Origin: Leptospira tipperaryensis
GTDB lineage: Bacteria > Spirochaetota > Leptospiria > Leptospirales > Leptospiraceae
Direction: 5' to 3'
DNA: 64,000 bases
Assembly: GCF_001729245.1 (NCBI RefSeq)
Contig: NZ_CP015217.1
Span: forward strand, 4,000,001-4,064,000
A model generated the notes under the pieces. It saw only the letters and a program-made list of their open reading frames with translations, searched no databases and had not been told where the DNA came from. Positions 10,482-22,283 of the stretch are shown here, in pieces (positions within the stretch are counted from its first letter, which is position 1; every line of letters starts with the position of its first letter). Both the position numbers and the translations under genes were made by a program.

Positions 10482-11807
10482 ATGAAATCCAAAATCAAAT
10501 CGATCCAAAAACTTCTACTATTCTTTTTTATTTTTTCTCAATCCACACTCAACGCCGATTCTTCCGGAATCTCTTCCGGTCCCATCGTAGGTTATTCCAC
10601 ACTAAAAGAAGTTTTGGTCTGGGTTCAAACGGAAAAGAAGGCTTCGGTAATATTAGAATATTCTGAAATTGGAAATCCAAAGCGTAAATTTCTCTCAGAG
10701 GAAATTCAAACACAATCCAAAACCGGATTTGTCGCAAAGCTGATCGCGAATCAAGTTCAACCCGGAAGACGTTACGCTTACAATCTAATCTTAGATGGAA
10801 AAAAGATCGAAGCAAAACATTCTCAAACCTTTCAAGCGCAGCCTTTTTTTGCGGCCGGACAAAATCCTCCATCCTTTACGTTTGCACTCGGAAGTTGCGC
10901 CTATGTAAACGAAACGGAATATGACGTTCCCGGAAAACCCTATGGCGGAGATTACTTTGTCTACAACTCGATTCTTTCCAAGAAACCGGATTTTACGCTC
11001 TGGCTCGGAGACAATATCTATCTTCGAGAAACGGATTGGGATTCAAAGACTGGATTTTTACACCGATACAAACATCAGAGAGGAATTCCTGAGTTAGGTC
11101 CTTTGTTTGCTTCTCTTCATCACTATGCAATTTGGGACGATCACGACTTTGGGCCGAACGACGGAGATTCTTCTTTTTGGATGAAAGATACCGCGGAAGA
11201 AATGTTCAAACTTCATTGGGGAAATCCAAACTACGCCAAAGAAGGAATTTACGGATCCTTTACTTGGGGAGACGCGCAATTTTTTCTTCTCGACGATCGA
11301 ACATTTAGGACGGCTAACAATAACAAGGTGATCGGTCCGAGACAAATCTTAGGTGAAAAACAATTTCAGTGGCTCGTCAATTCTTTGGCGTTTTCCAAAG
11401 CGACCTTTAAATTTGTCGCCATCGGTGGACAATTTCTGAATCCAAACGCGGTCTATGAAAACTATGCGACGTATCCGGAGGAAAGAAATAAAATTCTTTC
11501 GGCCATTCGCGAATTGAAAACAAAGAACGTAATTTTCTTAACCGGAGACCGTCATCATACGGAATTGAATCTTCTCAAAGAAGACGGTGTCGAACCGATC
11601 TATGATTTTACGGTTTCTCCATTGACTTCGGGAGCTTATCCCGTTACGGAGAAGAATCCTTTGAGAATCGAGGGAACCCTTGTCGAACAAAGAAATTTCG
11701 GACTTGTTTCCGTTAGCGGAAACCGAGGAGAAAGAAAATTGTTGCTCCAGATATTCGATGTAAACGGAAAAGAACTCTGGAAAAAAGAAATCATTCCAAG
11801 TCCTTGA
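10482..11807 (+). CDS. Exported PhoD-like metallophosphatase
   Basis: The protein of about 441 residues has an N-terminal signal peptide (basic [10 protein letters not shown], then [15 protein letters not shown]). A PhoD/fibronectin-like N-domain precedes the metallophosphatase domain. Motifs seen are [28 protein letters not shown] and [10 protein letters not shown], matching the metal-binding segments of the PhoD-like superfamily of alkaline phosphatases and phosphodiesterases. It should act in the periplasm or at the cell surface. ATG 10482 is preferred because AGGGG lies about ten bases upstream and the signal peptide begins there; earlier in-frame TTG codons would spoil the signal. The substrate (phosphate monoester, diester or phospholipid) is not evident. 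Confidence 0.85.
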   Translation: MKSKIKSIQKLLLFFFIFSQSTLNADSSGISSGPIVGYSTLKEVLVWVQTEKKASVILEYSEIGNPKRKFLSEEIQTQSKTGFVAKLIANQVQPGRRYAYNLILDGKKIEAKHSQTFQAQPFFAAGQNPPSFTFALGSCAYVNETEYDVPGKPYGGDYFVYNSILSKKPDFTLWLGDNIYLRETDWDSKTGFLHRYKHQRGIPELGPLFASLHHYAIWDDHDFGPNDGDSSFWMKDTAEEMFKLHWGNPNYAKEGIYGSFTWGDAQFFLLDDRTFRTANNNKVIGPRQILGEKQFQWLVNSLAFSKATFKFVAIGGQFLNPNAVYENYATYPEERNKILSAIRELKTKNVIFLTGDRHHTELNLLKEDGVEPIYDFTVSPLTSGAYPVTEKNPLRIEGTLVEQRNFGLVSVSGNRGERKLLLQIFDVNGKELWKKEIIPSP

Positions 11808-11814
11808 AATTCTT

Positions 11815-12639
11815 ATGAAACAAACTATGACGATCTTCTTGAGTATTCTTTTTTCGTTCCTATCCCTGATCCTTCTGCTCGCTTGGTGGAATCAGGATAA
11901 ATTGATATTCTTCCCTGAAAAACTACCACAAGATTACTCGTTTCGATTCCCATCTCAATTTCAGGAAATAGAACTTTCAACACGCGACGGAGAAAAAAGT
12001 TACGCTCTTTATTTCAAAGCAAGGAACAACATTCAAAACAAAACGATTCTTTTCTTTCATGGAAATGCTGGAAGCCTTAGAAGTTGGGGAGGAATTTCGG
12101 AAGATTTTGTTTCCTTAGGCTGGAACGTTCTGATAAGCGATTACCGAGGTTATGGAAAAAATACAGGAAATCTTTCCGAGAACACAATGTATGAAGACGG
12201 AGAACTCTGGCTCAATCATACAATCAATAAATTGAATATTCCGAGAAAACAAATCGTTGTCTATGGAAGATCGATCGGAACCGGAGTTGCGGTCGACTTG
12301 GTTTCCAAAAACCCGGATCTCAATTTATTTTTAGAAACTCCGTTTACGGATCTACCGTCTTTGGCTAAGAATTATTATCCATTCTTACGATCTTGGATGT
12401 TACGCTTTCAGTTTGAGAATTTAAAAAAATTAGAGCTGATCAATTCAAAGATTAGAATTTTTCACGGAACCGAAGATGAAATCATCCCATATCGGAATTC
12501 GGAGATTATATTCGAAAAGTTGAAATCGAAAAATAAGGACGTGATTCTTTATACGATCCAAGACGGAACGCACAACGACTTGACGGTCTTTCCGGAATAT
12601 CACCAGGCTTTGAAAAAAAGCCTGAATGAAATTCGTTGA
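11815..12639 (+). CDS. Membrane-anchored alpha/beta hydrolase (BEM46/ABHD13-like)
   Basis: The 274-residue protein has a single N-terminal membrane helix ([18 protein letters not shown]) and then a hydrolase domain. [14 protein letters not shown] is the oxyanion region, [14 protein letters not shown] carries the nucleophilic serine, [10 protein letters not shown] the acid and DGTHNDL the histidine, so all catalytic residues are present. It starts only seven bases after the PhoD-like gene's stop and is probably co-transcribed. ATG 11815 has no clear ribosome site of its own; ATG 11824 is an alternative. The family acts on acyl esters or thioesters, but the substrate is unknown here. It converges on the MTA phosphorylase gene, with seven bases between the stops. 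Confidence 0.83.
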   Translation: MKQTMTIFLSILFSFLSLILLLAWWNQDKLIFFPEKLPQDYSFRFPSQFQEIELSTRDGEKSYALYFKARNNIQNKTILFFHGNAGSLRSWGGISEDFVSLGWNVLISDYRGYGKNTGNLSENTMYEDGELWLNHTINKLNIPRKQIVVYGRSIGTGVAVDLVSKNPDLNLFLETPFTDLPSLAKNYYPFLRSWMLRFQFENLKKLELINSKIRIFHGTEDEIIPYRNSEIIFEKLKSKNKDVILYTIQDGTHNDLTVFPEYHQALKKSLNEIR

Positions 12640-12646
12640 TTCTTTG

Positions 12647-13510
12647 TTAGAAATATTCGGGGAAAAGAACTTTGAGTTTTTTAACGGTTTCCGGATTTCT
12701 TTTTTCCGGAGCCGTTATGATGGAATACTTCGTGCTGTTTTTCAGACTCAGGTCATCTCCGTTTCCGATAACGTCGATGAGTTCTGCGAGTAGTTTCTTT
12801 GCGGTTTCGGCGTTCTTAGTGAGGTTGGCGATTACCATCTCCAGCGTAACGGATTCTTCCCCTTCTCTCCAACAATCGTAGTCGGTGGACATACAGATCA
12901 TCTGATAGGCGATTTCAGCTTCTCTTGCGAGTTTTGCTTCCGGAAGTACGGTCATGTTGATGATGTCTGCTCCCCAAGAACGATAGAGATGAGATTCCGC
13001 TTTTGTGGAAAACAACGGGCCTTCCATACAAACGAGGGTTTTGTTCGTATGAATTCCCAAACCTATCTTCTTTGCAGTCGCTTCAATACGTTTACTCAGA
13101 TTGGATGAAAAAGGTTCTGCGAAAGGAGCGTGTGCAACGACTCCATTTCCAAAGTAAGTAGCGTTTCTAAGTCGAGTTCGATCGATCACCTGAGAAGGCA
13201 AAACGAAATCGAGAGGTTTGATTTCTTCTCTCAAACTTCCAACGGAACTGAACGCGATGATTTCTTCCACGCCTAGTTGTTTTAAGGCGCAGATGTTCGC
13301 GTGATTCGGAACTTCAGGCGGCAATAAAAAATGTCCGACTCCGTGTCTTGGTAAGAATGCGATGAGCTTTCCTTTGTAATTACCGATCTTGATTTTATCG
13401 GAAGGTTTTCCCCAAGGAGTGTCCGGATAGATCTCTTCGATCAATTCCATTCCGTCGAGACTATAAAGCCCCGTTCCTCCAATGATAGCCGCTTTTACAT
13501 GATGAGGCAT
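12647..13510 (-). CDS. mtnP: S-methyl-5'-thioadenosine phosphorylase
   Basis: The 287-residue enzyme of the PNP/MTAP family cleaves methylthioadenosine with phosphate to adenine and methylthioribose-1-phosphate, the first step of methionine salvage from polyamine and SAM metabolism. Family signatures are AAIIGGTGLYSLDG at the N-terminus, LPRHGVGHFLLPPEVPNHAN for phosphate binding, EGPLFSTKAES, and INMTVLPEAKLAREAEIAY near the active site. The length is normal. The ribosome site AGGAG precedes ATG 13510 by about nine bases. It stands alone on the minus strand; no other salvage gene is in the window. A purine nucleoside phosphorylase role is possible but the motifs favour MTA. Confidence 0.9.
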   Translation of the reverse strand: MPHHVKAAIIGGTGLYSLDGMELIEEIYPDTPWGKPSDKIKIGNYKGKLIAFLPRHGVGHFLLPPEVPNHANICALKQLGVEEIIAFSSVGSLREEIKPLDFVLPSQVIDRTRLRNATYFGNGVVAHAPFAEPFSSNLSKRIEATAKKIGLGIHTNKTLVCMEGPLFSTKAESHLYRSWGADIINMTVLPEAKLAREAEIAYQMICMSTDYDCWREGEESVTLEMVIANLTKNAETAKKLLAELIDVIGNGDDLSLKNSTKYSIITAPEKRNPETVKKLKVLFPEYF

Positions 13511-13610
13511 GAATCCATACTCCTAAACGAAAGTTCTCACATTCTTTAGGGTCAGTTTTGGAAGATGGACCTAAATTGTAAATCGGAAGTGCTTTCTAAG
13601 CTTAAGAGAT

Positions 13611-15179
13611 TTACGTCGTGCTGAGATTTTTTAATTCCAAAGATTGAGTTCTAATTTTTTCGACTTCGATTTGAAGTTTACCGGATTCTTGATTGATCTC
13701 GTTGATTTCCTTTTCGAGATGAACCATAGTCTTTACCATTTCTTCCTGGCCGACCATCTGTTCTTTTGTAGATTCGAAAATTTCGCCGGAGAGTTGTTTG
13801 ATACGTTCGACTTCCGATACAAAGTCTTGGATAATCCGTCTTTGCTCTTGATAAAGTTTGCCCATCTCTTCGATCCGATTGACCGTCTCTGAAATCTTCA
13901 GTTTTTGGCGATTGGTCAAATCCCCGGTATCATTCGAAGCCTTGTTTGCTTCTCCGATAAATTCTCTGGATTGTTTTACGATAACGGAGATGTTCTTCGC
14001 GTTTTCCGAAGTAAATTCTGCGAGCTTGCTGACTTCGTTTGCAACGACCGCAAATCCCCTACCCGCGGCGCCCGCCCGAGCGGCCTCGATGGAAGCGTTG
14101 AGTGCGAGCAAATTGGTTTTATCTGCGATCTCACCCATGATCTGATTGATCTCATCAACTCTATTAAAAGAATTTGATATGTTTTTTAGGAAGTGCGTCG
14201 TCTTTCCCGCGGCTTCGGATACGTTATCCATATCGACTTTGTTTTCGTTTGCATAGGAACCGAGATCCTTTGAAAACTGAGCAATACTTTCGATGATCTC
14301 TCCGAGGTTCTTGGATTTTTGATCGAGGTCCACCAAACTATGATTTTGCGTTTCGATCGAACCGGAAGTGCTCTGTGAAGCCGCCGATAATTCTTCAATC
14401 ACCGCGTTTACTTCCTCCAAAGAAGCAGCCTGCGATTCCATTTTTTCCCCTGTCGTATTGATGAACTCCGCAAAGTTTTGAATCGACGTCTCCAGACTTT
14501 CCGCAGAAATGTGGATGGCCTTTTGATTGGATTCTAATCTTGCCAAAAAACCCTTACTTTCTTCGGAGAGTTTGACCGCTTGATCTGCGAGCTTCGTAAA
14601 AAGATTCATTAATTGGGAAAGAATAATCCCCGCGACAAAAACGAATACGATCTTAATAATTTCGACACTGGTGGTCAACATTCCAGGTTTGTTTGCAAGG
14701 TTCGGATCTTCGGACAATTCCACTCCGAATAAAACGGCGACGCTTAGCGCAATCGTAGATCCTAAGGCTCCCAAAAAACCGATTAAGATTACGAATCTTT
14801 TTTCGCCTAAGAGTCCTGCGTAGATGTTGATATAAAAATAAATGAAAAATAGAATTACGTTTTTCATTACTCCGGATGCGACCTGCGGAGAAATCATTGC
14901 GTCAAAAATCAAAGTGCTGCTGAGAATGATCGAATCCAGTATTACAGAAGTTTTATGTACCCATTTTGGAACTTCTCCAAAACGATTCCAAATAAAAATC
15001 CCGATACAATAAATCCACATCGCGAACGTTCCACTGGAATGAATTATAAGCTGCGTGGGATTGAAAACTTTAAGAGCGCCGAGGATCGAAAGCGTAAATA
15101 ATATGACAAGGCCGAGACGGATTCGATTGATCAAGATCGCACCATTCTTTTGAATGAGATCCAGAGAAGTTTGACTCAT
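13611..15179 (-). CDS. Methyl-accepting chemotaxis protein without periplasmic sensor domain
   Basis: The 522-residue chemoreceptor has six hydrophobic helices in the first 200 residues and no large periplasmic loop, so it may sense membrane, intracellular or energy signals. I see no HAMP domain. The cytoplasmic part is a long coiled coil with the conserved hairpin tip [20 protein letters not shown] followed by [17 protein letters not shown], which contacts CheA/CheW. It is a close paralogue of the protein encoded just upstream at 15313-16881, which has exactly the same length, and its N-terminus resembles the fragment at the window's left edge. The start at 15179 is supported by similarity to the paralogue; the ribosome site is weak. 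Confidence 0.9.
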   Translation of the reverse strand: MSQTSLDLIQKNGAILINRIRLGLVILFTLSILGALKVFNPTQLIIHSSGTFAMWIYCIGIFIWNRFGEVPKWVHKTSVILDSIILSSTLIFDAMISPQVASGVMKNVILFFIYFYINIYAGLLGEKRFVILIGFLGALGSTIALSVAVLFGVELSEDPNLANKPGMLTTSVEIIKIVFVFVAGIILSQLMNLFTKLADQAVKLSEESKGFLARLESNQKAIHISAESLETSIQNFAEFINTTGEKMESQAASLEEVNAVIEELSAASQSTSGSIETQNHSLVDLDQKSKNLGEIIESIAQFSKDLGSYANENKVDMDNVSEAAGKTTHFLKNISNSFNRVDEINQIMGEIADKTNLLALNASIEAARAGAAGRGFAVVANEVSKLAEFTSENAKNISVIVKQSREFIGEANKASNDTGDLTNRQKLKISETVNRIEEMGKLYQEQRRIIQDFVSEVERIKQLSGEIFESTKEQMVGQEEMVKTMVHLEKEINEINQESGKLQIEVEKIRTQSLELKNLSTT

Positions 15180-15312
15180 ATTCCTATGGGAAGAATGAAA
15201 TTTTGTATTTCAAACAGATTCCCAGCGAGAAATGAGTTTTTACAGCATCAATTCCGTTTTATAAAGATGTGAAACGAATATTGAATTTGCGCATTCTTTA
15301 AATAACAGAAAC

Positions 15313-16881
15313 TCAGACGATGCTGAGAGCCTTGAGGTCTTTTGACTGGGATTTGATACTCAAAACCCCGTCTTGGATTTTACCTGATTCTCGAGTAATC
15401 TCATTGATTTCTTTTTCGAGCGCAAACATCGCCTTCATCATCTCTTTTTGTCCGACCATTTGCTCGTGAGTAGAATGGAAGAGCTCGTCTGAAAGATGTT
15501 TTACTTTGCTCAAACTCCTCGCAAAATCCTGAACGATCTTCGTACCCTGTTCATACAAGCGAGTCATCTCTTCAATACTGGAAACTGTACTGTTCACTTT
15601 CATGCTTTGTCCTTCAGTAAGATAACCGGTATCCCTTGAGGAACGGTTGGCCTCTTCGATAAACTGAAGAGAATCGTGAACTACTTTGGAAATCATCTTT
15701 GCATTCGAAGCGGTAAAGTCGGCGAGCTTACTTACTTCTTGCGCGACGACTGAAAATCCTCTTCCCGCAATTCCTGCTCTTGCGGCCTCGATCGATGCGT
15801 TCAAAGAAAGAAGATTTGTTTTATCCGCAATTTCTCCCAAGATACGATTGATCTCATCGACTCTCTGAAAAGAGTTCGAAATGTTTTTAAGAAACGTATC
15901 CGTTTTTTCAACCGAATTCTTAACGATCTGCATTTCGATTTTACTTTCGTTTGCGTTTGTTTCTAAATTCTTAGAAAGTTGCGAAATTTTGGTTATGATT
16001 TCCAGAAGCGCCTGCGACTTCGCATTGAGTTCGATTAGATTTTCATTCTGAGTTCGGATCGAATCGACATTGTTTTCGGAAGAAGTAGAAAGTGAAGTAA
16101 TGACCGCGTTTACTTCTTCCAAAGAAGCCGCTTGAGATTCCATCTTAGAACTCGTTAAGCTCGTAAATTCCGAGAAATTAGAAACTGAAATTTCCAAAGT
16201 TTCGGCGGAAGAATGGATTACCTTTCGATTGTTTTCCAAACGTGAAAGAAAGTCTTTGTTTTCTTTAAAGTAAGACGCGGCCTCTCGGTAAAGATTATCA
16301 AACAGATTCATCAAACGATAGAGAATAAAACTGACGGCAAACATAAAAATGATCTTTGTTATTTCGGAACTTAGTTTTACGAAACCCGGAGCCGTGTTGA
16401 TCGTATTGTTTTCAGAAAATTGAAGTCCGTGAACGGTCGCGTTAACCAAACCAAGCGCATAGCCGCAGGCGCAAAACAAACCCGTTATCAAAACAAACCC
16501 CGGTCTTCCGAGTAACCCGGAATAGGCGATGATAAAATAATAAACGGAATAAAGAATCGCATTTTTCAAAACGGGAGCTATAATTTCAGCCGAAACCATT
16601 CCATCCACAAAGATCGTTCCGCTCAAAAGAAGAGTATCAAATATAACAAATATCTTATGCGCCCAATGGCTAACGTTGTATTTTTTATACAAAGTAAATC
16701 CGATCAGGGTGTAAACGCACATAAATCCCGCTGCGGCTGTATGATTGATCAGAATCTGAGGATGCAAAGTTTTATAACTTGAGACAAGAGAGAAAAGCAT
16801 CATGATCATAATCCCTATTCTCGAATAATAGGTAAGGGTTTCTCCCTGCTTGCGGATCGATTCGATGGACTGTTTGGACAT
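15313..16881 (-). CDS. Methyl-accepting chemotaxis protein, tandem paralogue
   Basis: This 522-residue product has the same architecture as its downstream neighbour: six N-terminal membrane helices, no periplasmic domain, then a coiled-coil signalling domain with tip sequence [20 protein letters not shown] and [17 protein letters not shown]. The two genes are head to tail, 133 bases apart, and align throughout ([16 protein letters not shown] is in both), which indicates tandem duplication. Divergence is greatest in the membrane part, suggesting different inputs to the same chemotaxis machinery. An 18-base palindrome lies 20 bases upstream of the start and may be a regulatory site. Confidence 0.9.
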   Translation of the reverse strand: MSKQSIESIRKQGETLTYYSRIGIMIMMLFSLVSSYKTLHPQILINHTAAAGFMCVYTLIGFTLYKKYNVSHWAHKIFVIFDTLLLSGTIFVDGMVSAEIIAPVLKNAILYSVYYFIIAYSGLLGRPGFVLITGLFCACGYALGLVNATVHGLQFSENNTINTAPGFVKLSSEITKIIFMFAVSFILYRLMNLFDNLYREAASYFKENKDFLSRLENNRKVIHSSAETLEISVSNFSEFTSLTSSKMESQAASLEEVNAVITSLSTSSENNVDSIRTQNENLIELNAKSQALLEIITKISQLSKNLETNANESKIEMQIVKNSVEKTDTFLKNISNSFQRVDEINRILGEIADKTNLLSLNASIEAARAGIAGRGFSVVAQEVSKLADFTASNAKMISKVVHDSLQFIEEANRSSRDTGYLTEGQSMKVNSTVSSIEEMTRLYEQGTKIVQDFARSLSKVKHLSDELFHSTHEQMVGQKEMMKAMFALEKEINEITRESGKIQDGVLSIKSQSKDLKALSIV

Positions 16882-16901
16882 AGACCAATCGTCTGCAGAA
16901 A

Positions 16902-16919
16902 TTCATTTAAGTAAATGAA
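16902..16919. promoter_or_regulatory. Perfect palindrome upstream of the chemoreceptor gene
   Basis: TTCATTTA at 16902-16909 and TAAATGAA at 16912-16919 form a perfect inverted repeat around AG, 20-38 bases before the chemoreceptor start at 16881. There is no T-run, so an operator or a leader hairpin is more likely than a terminator. The binding factor is unknown. Confidence 0.4.
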
Positions 16920-17016
16920 AAGTACTCCGGGGAGGCCGGATTAGATAACTTTATTATAAGAAGACATGTTTTCGTTCCGAAGAATCAGTTTCTCATTCCC
17001 ATCTTTGACAGCTTGG

Positions 17017-18126
17017 TCAAAATCTTGGATTTAAAGAATTGGAAAATGGATGGATGAAAAAGCTTTCCGGATGCAAAGGTGTCGGTGAATCGGAAACGGT
17101 CATAACTTTCACAGATTGTCCATTTGGATACACACCCATCGTAGTTTGATTATTTGATCCGTTCCCCAAGGCAATATCTTTAGCTGCTGCGGTATTATGA
17201 AAACTATAATCGGCTAACGCGTCCAATTGCCTCCAAATTCCGTAGTAGTCCAAGGTATCTAAAGATCCAAGTCCTATGACCGTATTCTTAATCGGAGTAT
17301 AATGGTCAGCATTCAAAGTGTAACCGTTATTTGCATCGGAATATACAACTTCAAAGTCCTTCTCGGAATTTGCGATACCGATCTTTGTAAAGATATCAAT
17401 CGCCATTCGATTATCGACTTCGTCGTCGTTATCGTAAATTTGTGCGATCATCTTTGTTGAATTGGTAAACTGCGCGAGCTGAGTGTTGCTGATCAAAAAA
17501 GAATACCAAGGCGCCAAAAGAAAAACGAACGAACCGTTACTACCCCATCCTTTTTGAATGATTCCTTGATGCGCCAAATACGGAGTCGCCCCTCCTCCAT
17601 AGGAATGTCCCATATAACCGACGCGAGTCGTGTCGATAATATTCGCAAACTGCTCCACCGCAAAATTGATTCCATCCAACATAAATTTGTAATTTTCGGT
17701 CGGATCTCTTCGATCGGAAATATAAATAGGAAACACTACCACGTAACCTTTCGAAACATAAAAATCAATCAGTGGGAAATAGGCTTCCGCAGAAGGGGAA
17801 CTAAAACCGTGCATTAAAAATAGGACGGGCGCTTTCGTCGTTTGGCCGGTTGGATAGTAGACGCAAACGTTTCGCGGAGCGCTTGGATTGGGGAGAGCCG
17901 TGACCGAAACACTAATTGTACCGCGCGAACCGTATCCTTGCGAGATCGACGGAATCGGACCGTAATACCCGACAGGGGTGATGGCGCAGGTGTTGATCAA
18001 ATAAGGATAACTTAGAATCAAGAGCGTTTCAACGAGAGGTTCCAGAGTTTCCTCTTGAAAACTTTTTGAATTTTGCTTACAAAAGAAAAGCCCGAGTATA
18101 ACAAAAATTCCTATCAAACGTTTCAT
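17017..18126 (-). CDS. Exported alpha/beta hydrolase lipoprotein (PET hydrolase/chlorophyllase-like fold)
   Basis: The 369-residue protein begins MKRLIGIFVILGLFFCKQNS, a lipoprotein-type signal peptide ending at Cys16 in a loose spirochaetal lipobox. After about 80 residues of leader comes a hydrolase domain: APVLFLMHGFSSPS (oxyanion), RVGYMGHSYGGGATPYLA (nucleophile Ser), YDNDDEVDN (acid region) and ADHYTPIKN (candidate histidine). The layout resembles secreted dienelactone hydrolase, chlorophyllase and cutinase-like enzymes. It would sit in the inner or outer membrane facing the periplasm or the outside. GGAGAG precedes ATG 18126. It stands as a single gene; substrate unknown. Confidence 0.78.
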   Translation of the reverse strand: MKRLIGIFVILGLFFCKQNSKSFQEETLEPLVETLLILSYPYLINTCAITPVGYYGPIPSISQGYGSRGTISVSVTALPNPSAPRNVCVYYPTGQTTKAPVLFLMHGFSSPSAEAYFPLIDFYVSKGYVVVFPIYISDRRDPTENYKFMLDGINFAVEQFANIIDTTRVGYMGHSYGGGATPYLAHQGIIQKGWGSNGSFVFLLAPWYSFLISNTQLAQFTNSTKMIAQIYDNDDEVDNRMAIDIFTKIGIANSEKDFEVVYSDANNGYTLNADHYTPIKNTVIGLGSLDTLDYYGIWRQLDALADYSFHNTAAAKDIALGNGSNNQTTMGVYPNGQSVKVMTVSDSPTPLHPESFFIHPFSNSLNPRF

Positions 18127-18244
18127 ATACTCTCCGAAGATCCTTCTTTCTATTCGATAAAATCAAATTCTAAAACTCTTCTCAGATTGAAAAACGAATT
18201 TTAGAATCCAATCCAAACTCCATTCTAAAAATCAAAATCGGAAT

Positions 18245-19084
18245 TCAAGCGGAAAGTGAATTTGTTTTACTGACTTCCCATCCGATCATCGCCATCTTTC
18301 TTTCAGAACCCCATCTGTATTCTCCAATTCCTCCGGTACTCTTGATCACACGATGACAAGGAATCAAATATCCGATAGGATTTTTACCGATGGCAGAACC
18401 GACTGCTCTGGACGCGTTTTCTTGATCGATTGAAGTCGCAATTTTAGAATAAGAAGACAAGTTTCCTTCCGGGATTTTAAGTAAGGCTTCCCAGACCTTG
18501 ATTTGAAAATCGGTTCCTTTTAAGTGGAGTTTGATTTTGTCTTTGGTATTCAAGGTATTATCGAAAAAACGAACGACCCGTTCCTGATTCTCGTCCACTT
18601 TTTGTATCAAATTGGCTTGATCCCATTGCTCCCGGAGCTCCGAAAGAATTTCTTCTTTCGGAATATCATAAAAGAATAAATTACAAATTCCTTTTTCAGT
18701 CGAAGCCACCAAGTATTCTCCGAAGATTCCTTTTTGAAAACTATAACGGATCGTGAGTTTTTCTCCTCCGTTTTTGTATTCGCCGGGAGTCATTCCTTCT
18801 ATCTTTACAAATAGATCATGAAGTCTACTTGTTCCGGAAAGTCCGGTTTCAAAGGCCGCATCAAATAAGGTCGATTGAGGTTTGGAAAGAATTGATTTTG
18901 CATTTTGAAGCGTGAGGTATTGTAAGAATTGTTTCGGACTAACTCCCGCCCATTCCGTAAAGAGTCTCTGAAAATGGAACGGACTTAGATTTACGGATTT
19001 TGCAATCTCTTCTAATTCCGGTTGTGACATGGAATTTTCTTGGATGAATTGAATGGCTGTTGCTATTTTTTGGTAGTGATCCAT
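18245..19084 (-). CDS. ada: Ada-type bifunctional AraC regulator / O6-methylguanine-DNA methyltransferase
   Basis: The 279-residue protein combines an AraC-type helix-turn-helix (residues 1-105: EIAKSVNLSPFHFQRLFTEWAGVSPKQFLQY) with a methylguanine methyltransferase domain whose acceptor cysteine is in IPCHRVIKSTGGIGEYRWG (around residue 245). It repairs O6-alkylguanine by suicidal transfer of the alkyl group. Unlike E. coli Ada it lacks the N-terminal zinc domain that senses methylphosphotriesters, so activation of transcription by that route is not expected. A stop-free N-terminal extension is absent, so this is not a truncation artefact. It stands alone, downstream of the acs operon's terminator. 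Confidence 0.88.
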   Translation of the reverse strand: MDHYQKIATAIQFIQENSMSQPELEEIAKSVNLSPFHFQRLFTEWAGVSPKQFLQYLTLQNAKSILSKPQSTLFDAAFETGLSGTSRLHDLFVKIEGMTPGEYKNGGEKLTIRYSFQKGIFGEYLVASTEKGICNLFFYDIPKEEILSELREQWDQANLIQKVDENQERVVRFFDNTLNTKDKIKLHLKGTDFQIKVWEALLKIPEGNLSSYSKIATSIDQENASRAVGSAIGKNPIGYLIPCHRVIKSTGGIGEYRWGSERKMAMIGWEVSKTNSLSA

Positions 19085-19227
19085 ATCAAAAAGAATATAT
19101 CAAAAGAGATTTTTTAAAACCCGATCCTTGCTGTTTTCAATTTTTTACATTCACTTTTGAAGATAATTTTAATTCTTTCGCAACCAAAAAAAGAAAGGTC
19201 CATTTGTTCCGACAAACTAAATATTCC

Positions 19228-19265
19228 CGTAAAAATTCCTTGAAACGGACTTTAAGCCCGTTTTG
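19228..19265 (-). repeat. Terminator-like dispersed hairpin repeat, copy 1
   Basis: Read on the minus strand, AAACGGGCTTAAAGTCCGTTT forms a hairpin followed by CAAGGAATTTTTACG. The copy at 24262-24303 on the plus strand has the same stem, spacer and T-run with only a few changes. It lies about 150 bases past the end of the acs-linked gene, beyond a first terminator. Confidence 0.6.
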
Positions 19266-19324
19266 AAGTAAGATGGCGGCGCAAAGCTTTTTAAATTTTT
19301 CCTCCTCCGATTCGGCCTCTTCCC

Positions 19325-19357
19325 AAAAATAGAAGATTGAAAAACTCAATCTTCTAT
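19325..19357 (-). terminator. Rho-independent terminator of the acs operon
   Basis: On the minus strand a perfect 12-base stem (ATAGAAGATTGA pairing with TCAATCTTCTAT) closes a five-base loop and is followed directly by a run of T. It lies 60 bases downstream of the stop at 19417. This is one of the clearest terminators in the window. Confidence 0.8.
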
Positions 19358-19416
19358 AAATGAAGTTATTTGCGAACGTTCAAATTGAAGAAAAACAAAA
19401 TTCTCCGCTTAGGAAT

Positions 19417-20190
19417 TTAAGAATGGATGAATTTTACGAGTTGGTCAATCCCTTCTTCAAAGAGAGCAGGTCCGGGTTGAAGAATGATAGAAGGATCCAA
19501 TTCAAAGATCTTTTGATTTCGAATGGCGTTTGTTTTTTGCCAATCGGGATGAGTTCGAACCCAATCAAAGTTTACGGGTTTTCCGCACCAAGAACCGAGA
19601 TAAATATCCGGATTTTTTTCGGCGACGTCTTGAGAAGAAATGATTCTTTCCTTCGCCATAGATTTATTTCTGAGATTATCGAAACAATCCTTTCCGCCCG
19701 CAATCTCAATCAATTCTCCCACCCAAGAAATTCCGGTAATGATCGGCTCATCCCATTCTTGAAAAAATACGCGCGGAGGTTTTTCCGTTCTGTTCTCCAT
19801 TTGAATTTTTTCTAATTTTGTTTTCCATCCGTCGATCAGAAGTTCCGTTTCTTTTCCCTTACCGACGATCGATCCGAACAAAAGCATCGTTTCTAAAATT
19901 TCAGAGATCGTTCTTTGATTGGTTACGAGGACATTCAATCCTTCCGCAATCAAATCCTTCGCGAGGTTCGCTTGGATATCGGAGAATCCGATTACAAGAT
20001 CCGGTTTTAAATCTTTGATCTTCTTTATGTTCCCGTTGATAAACGCCGAGACTTTTGGTTTTTCAGTCTTCGCTTTTAGAGGACGAACCGTATACGCTGA
20101 AATTCCAACGATACGATCCTGTTCTCCCAAAAGATAGAGTAACTCCGTGGTTTCCTCAGTAAGACATATGATTCTTTTCGGACCGGCCAG
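19417..20190 (-). CDS. Periplasmic-binding-protein-like (BtuF/FecB fold) protein, non-ATG start
   Basis: The protein has the two-lobe fold of cobalamin and iron-siderophore binding proteins (BtuF family): RIICLTEETTELLYLLGEQD, RIVGISAYTVRP, LKPDLVIGFSDIQANLAKDL, and WVGELIEIAGGKDCF. There is no signal peptide, so unless it is exported another way it acts in the cytoplasm or serves a non-transport role. The family's normal first strand (RIICLTEETTELL) lies upstream of the first standard start codon (TTG 20130). The frame has no ATG, GTG or TTG between that point and the previous stop. I therefore place the start at CTG 20190, eight bases after AAGGA, which would give 257 residues. It follows acs by 11 bases and is likely translationally coupled to it. 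Confidence 0.72.
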   Translation of the reverse strand: MAGPKRIICLTEETTELLYLLGEQDRIVGISAYTVRPLKAKTEKPKVSAFINGNIKKIKDLKPDLVIGFSDIQANLAKDLIAEGLNVLVTNQRTISEILETMLLFGSIVGKGKETELLIDGWKTKLEKIQMENRTEKPPRVFFQEWDEPIITGISWVGELIEIAGGKDCFDNLRNKSMAKERIISSQDVAEKNPDIYLGSWCGKPVNFDWVRTHPDWQKTNAIRNQKIFELDPSIILQPGPALFEEGIDQLVKFIHS

Positions 20191-20201
20191 ATTCTTTTTC
20201 C

Positions 20202-22166
<1,965 letters not shown>

Positions 22167-22283
22167 GACTTCCTCCAGATTCGGTAAAGAATGTTTCTTT
22201 TTTTTTCTCTGTCTACCAAATTGCAGAAAATCGAACGAGAAACCTCCTCGCAAAAAAAATCTTACGGAGGAGGTCTTCGTTAC

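Larger units (their letters stand above)
19085..19416. other. Intergenic region with two hairpins
   Basis: This 330-base gap separates the ada start from the end of the acs operon. It holds a strong minus-strand terminator (19325-19357) and a terminator-like repeat (19228-19265) that recurs at 24262-24303. A stop-free minus-strand frame at 19137-19349 overlaps both hairpins, lacks a ribosome site and resembles nothing known, so I do not call it a gene. Confidence 0.5.

Noticed and set aside
19137..19349. Minus-strand 70-codon frame
   Set aside because: It crosses two hairpins, one a clear terminator, and shows no conserved-looking segments.
22167..22253. N-terminal extension of acetyl-CoA synthetase
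   Set aside because: ATG 22166 has an excellent ribosome site and gives the usual family length.
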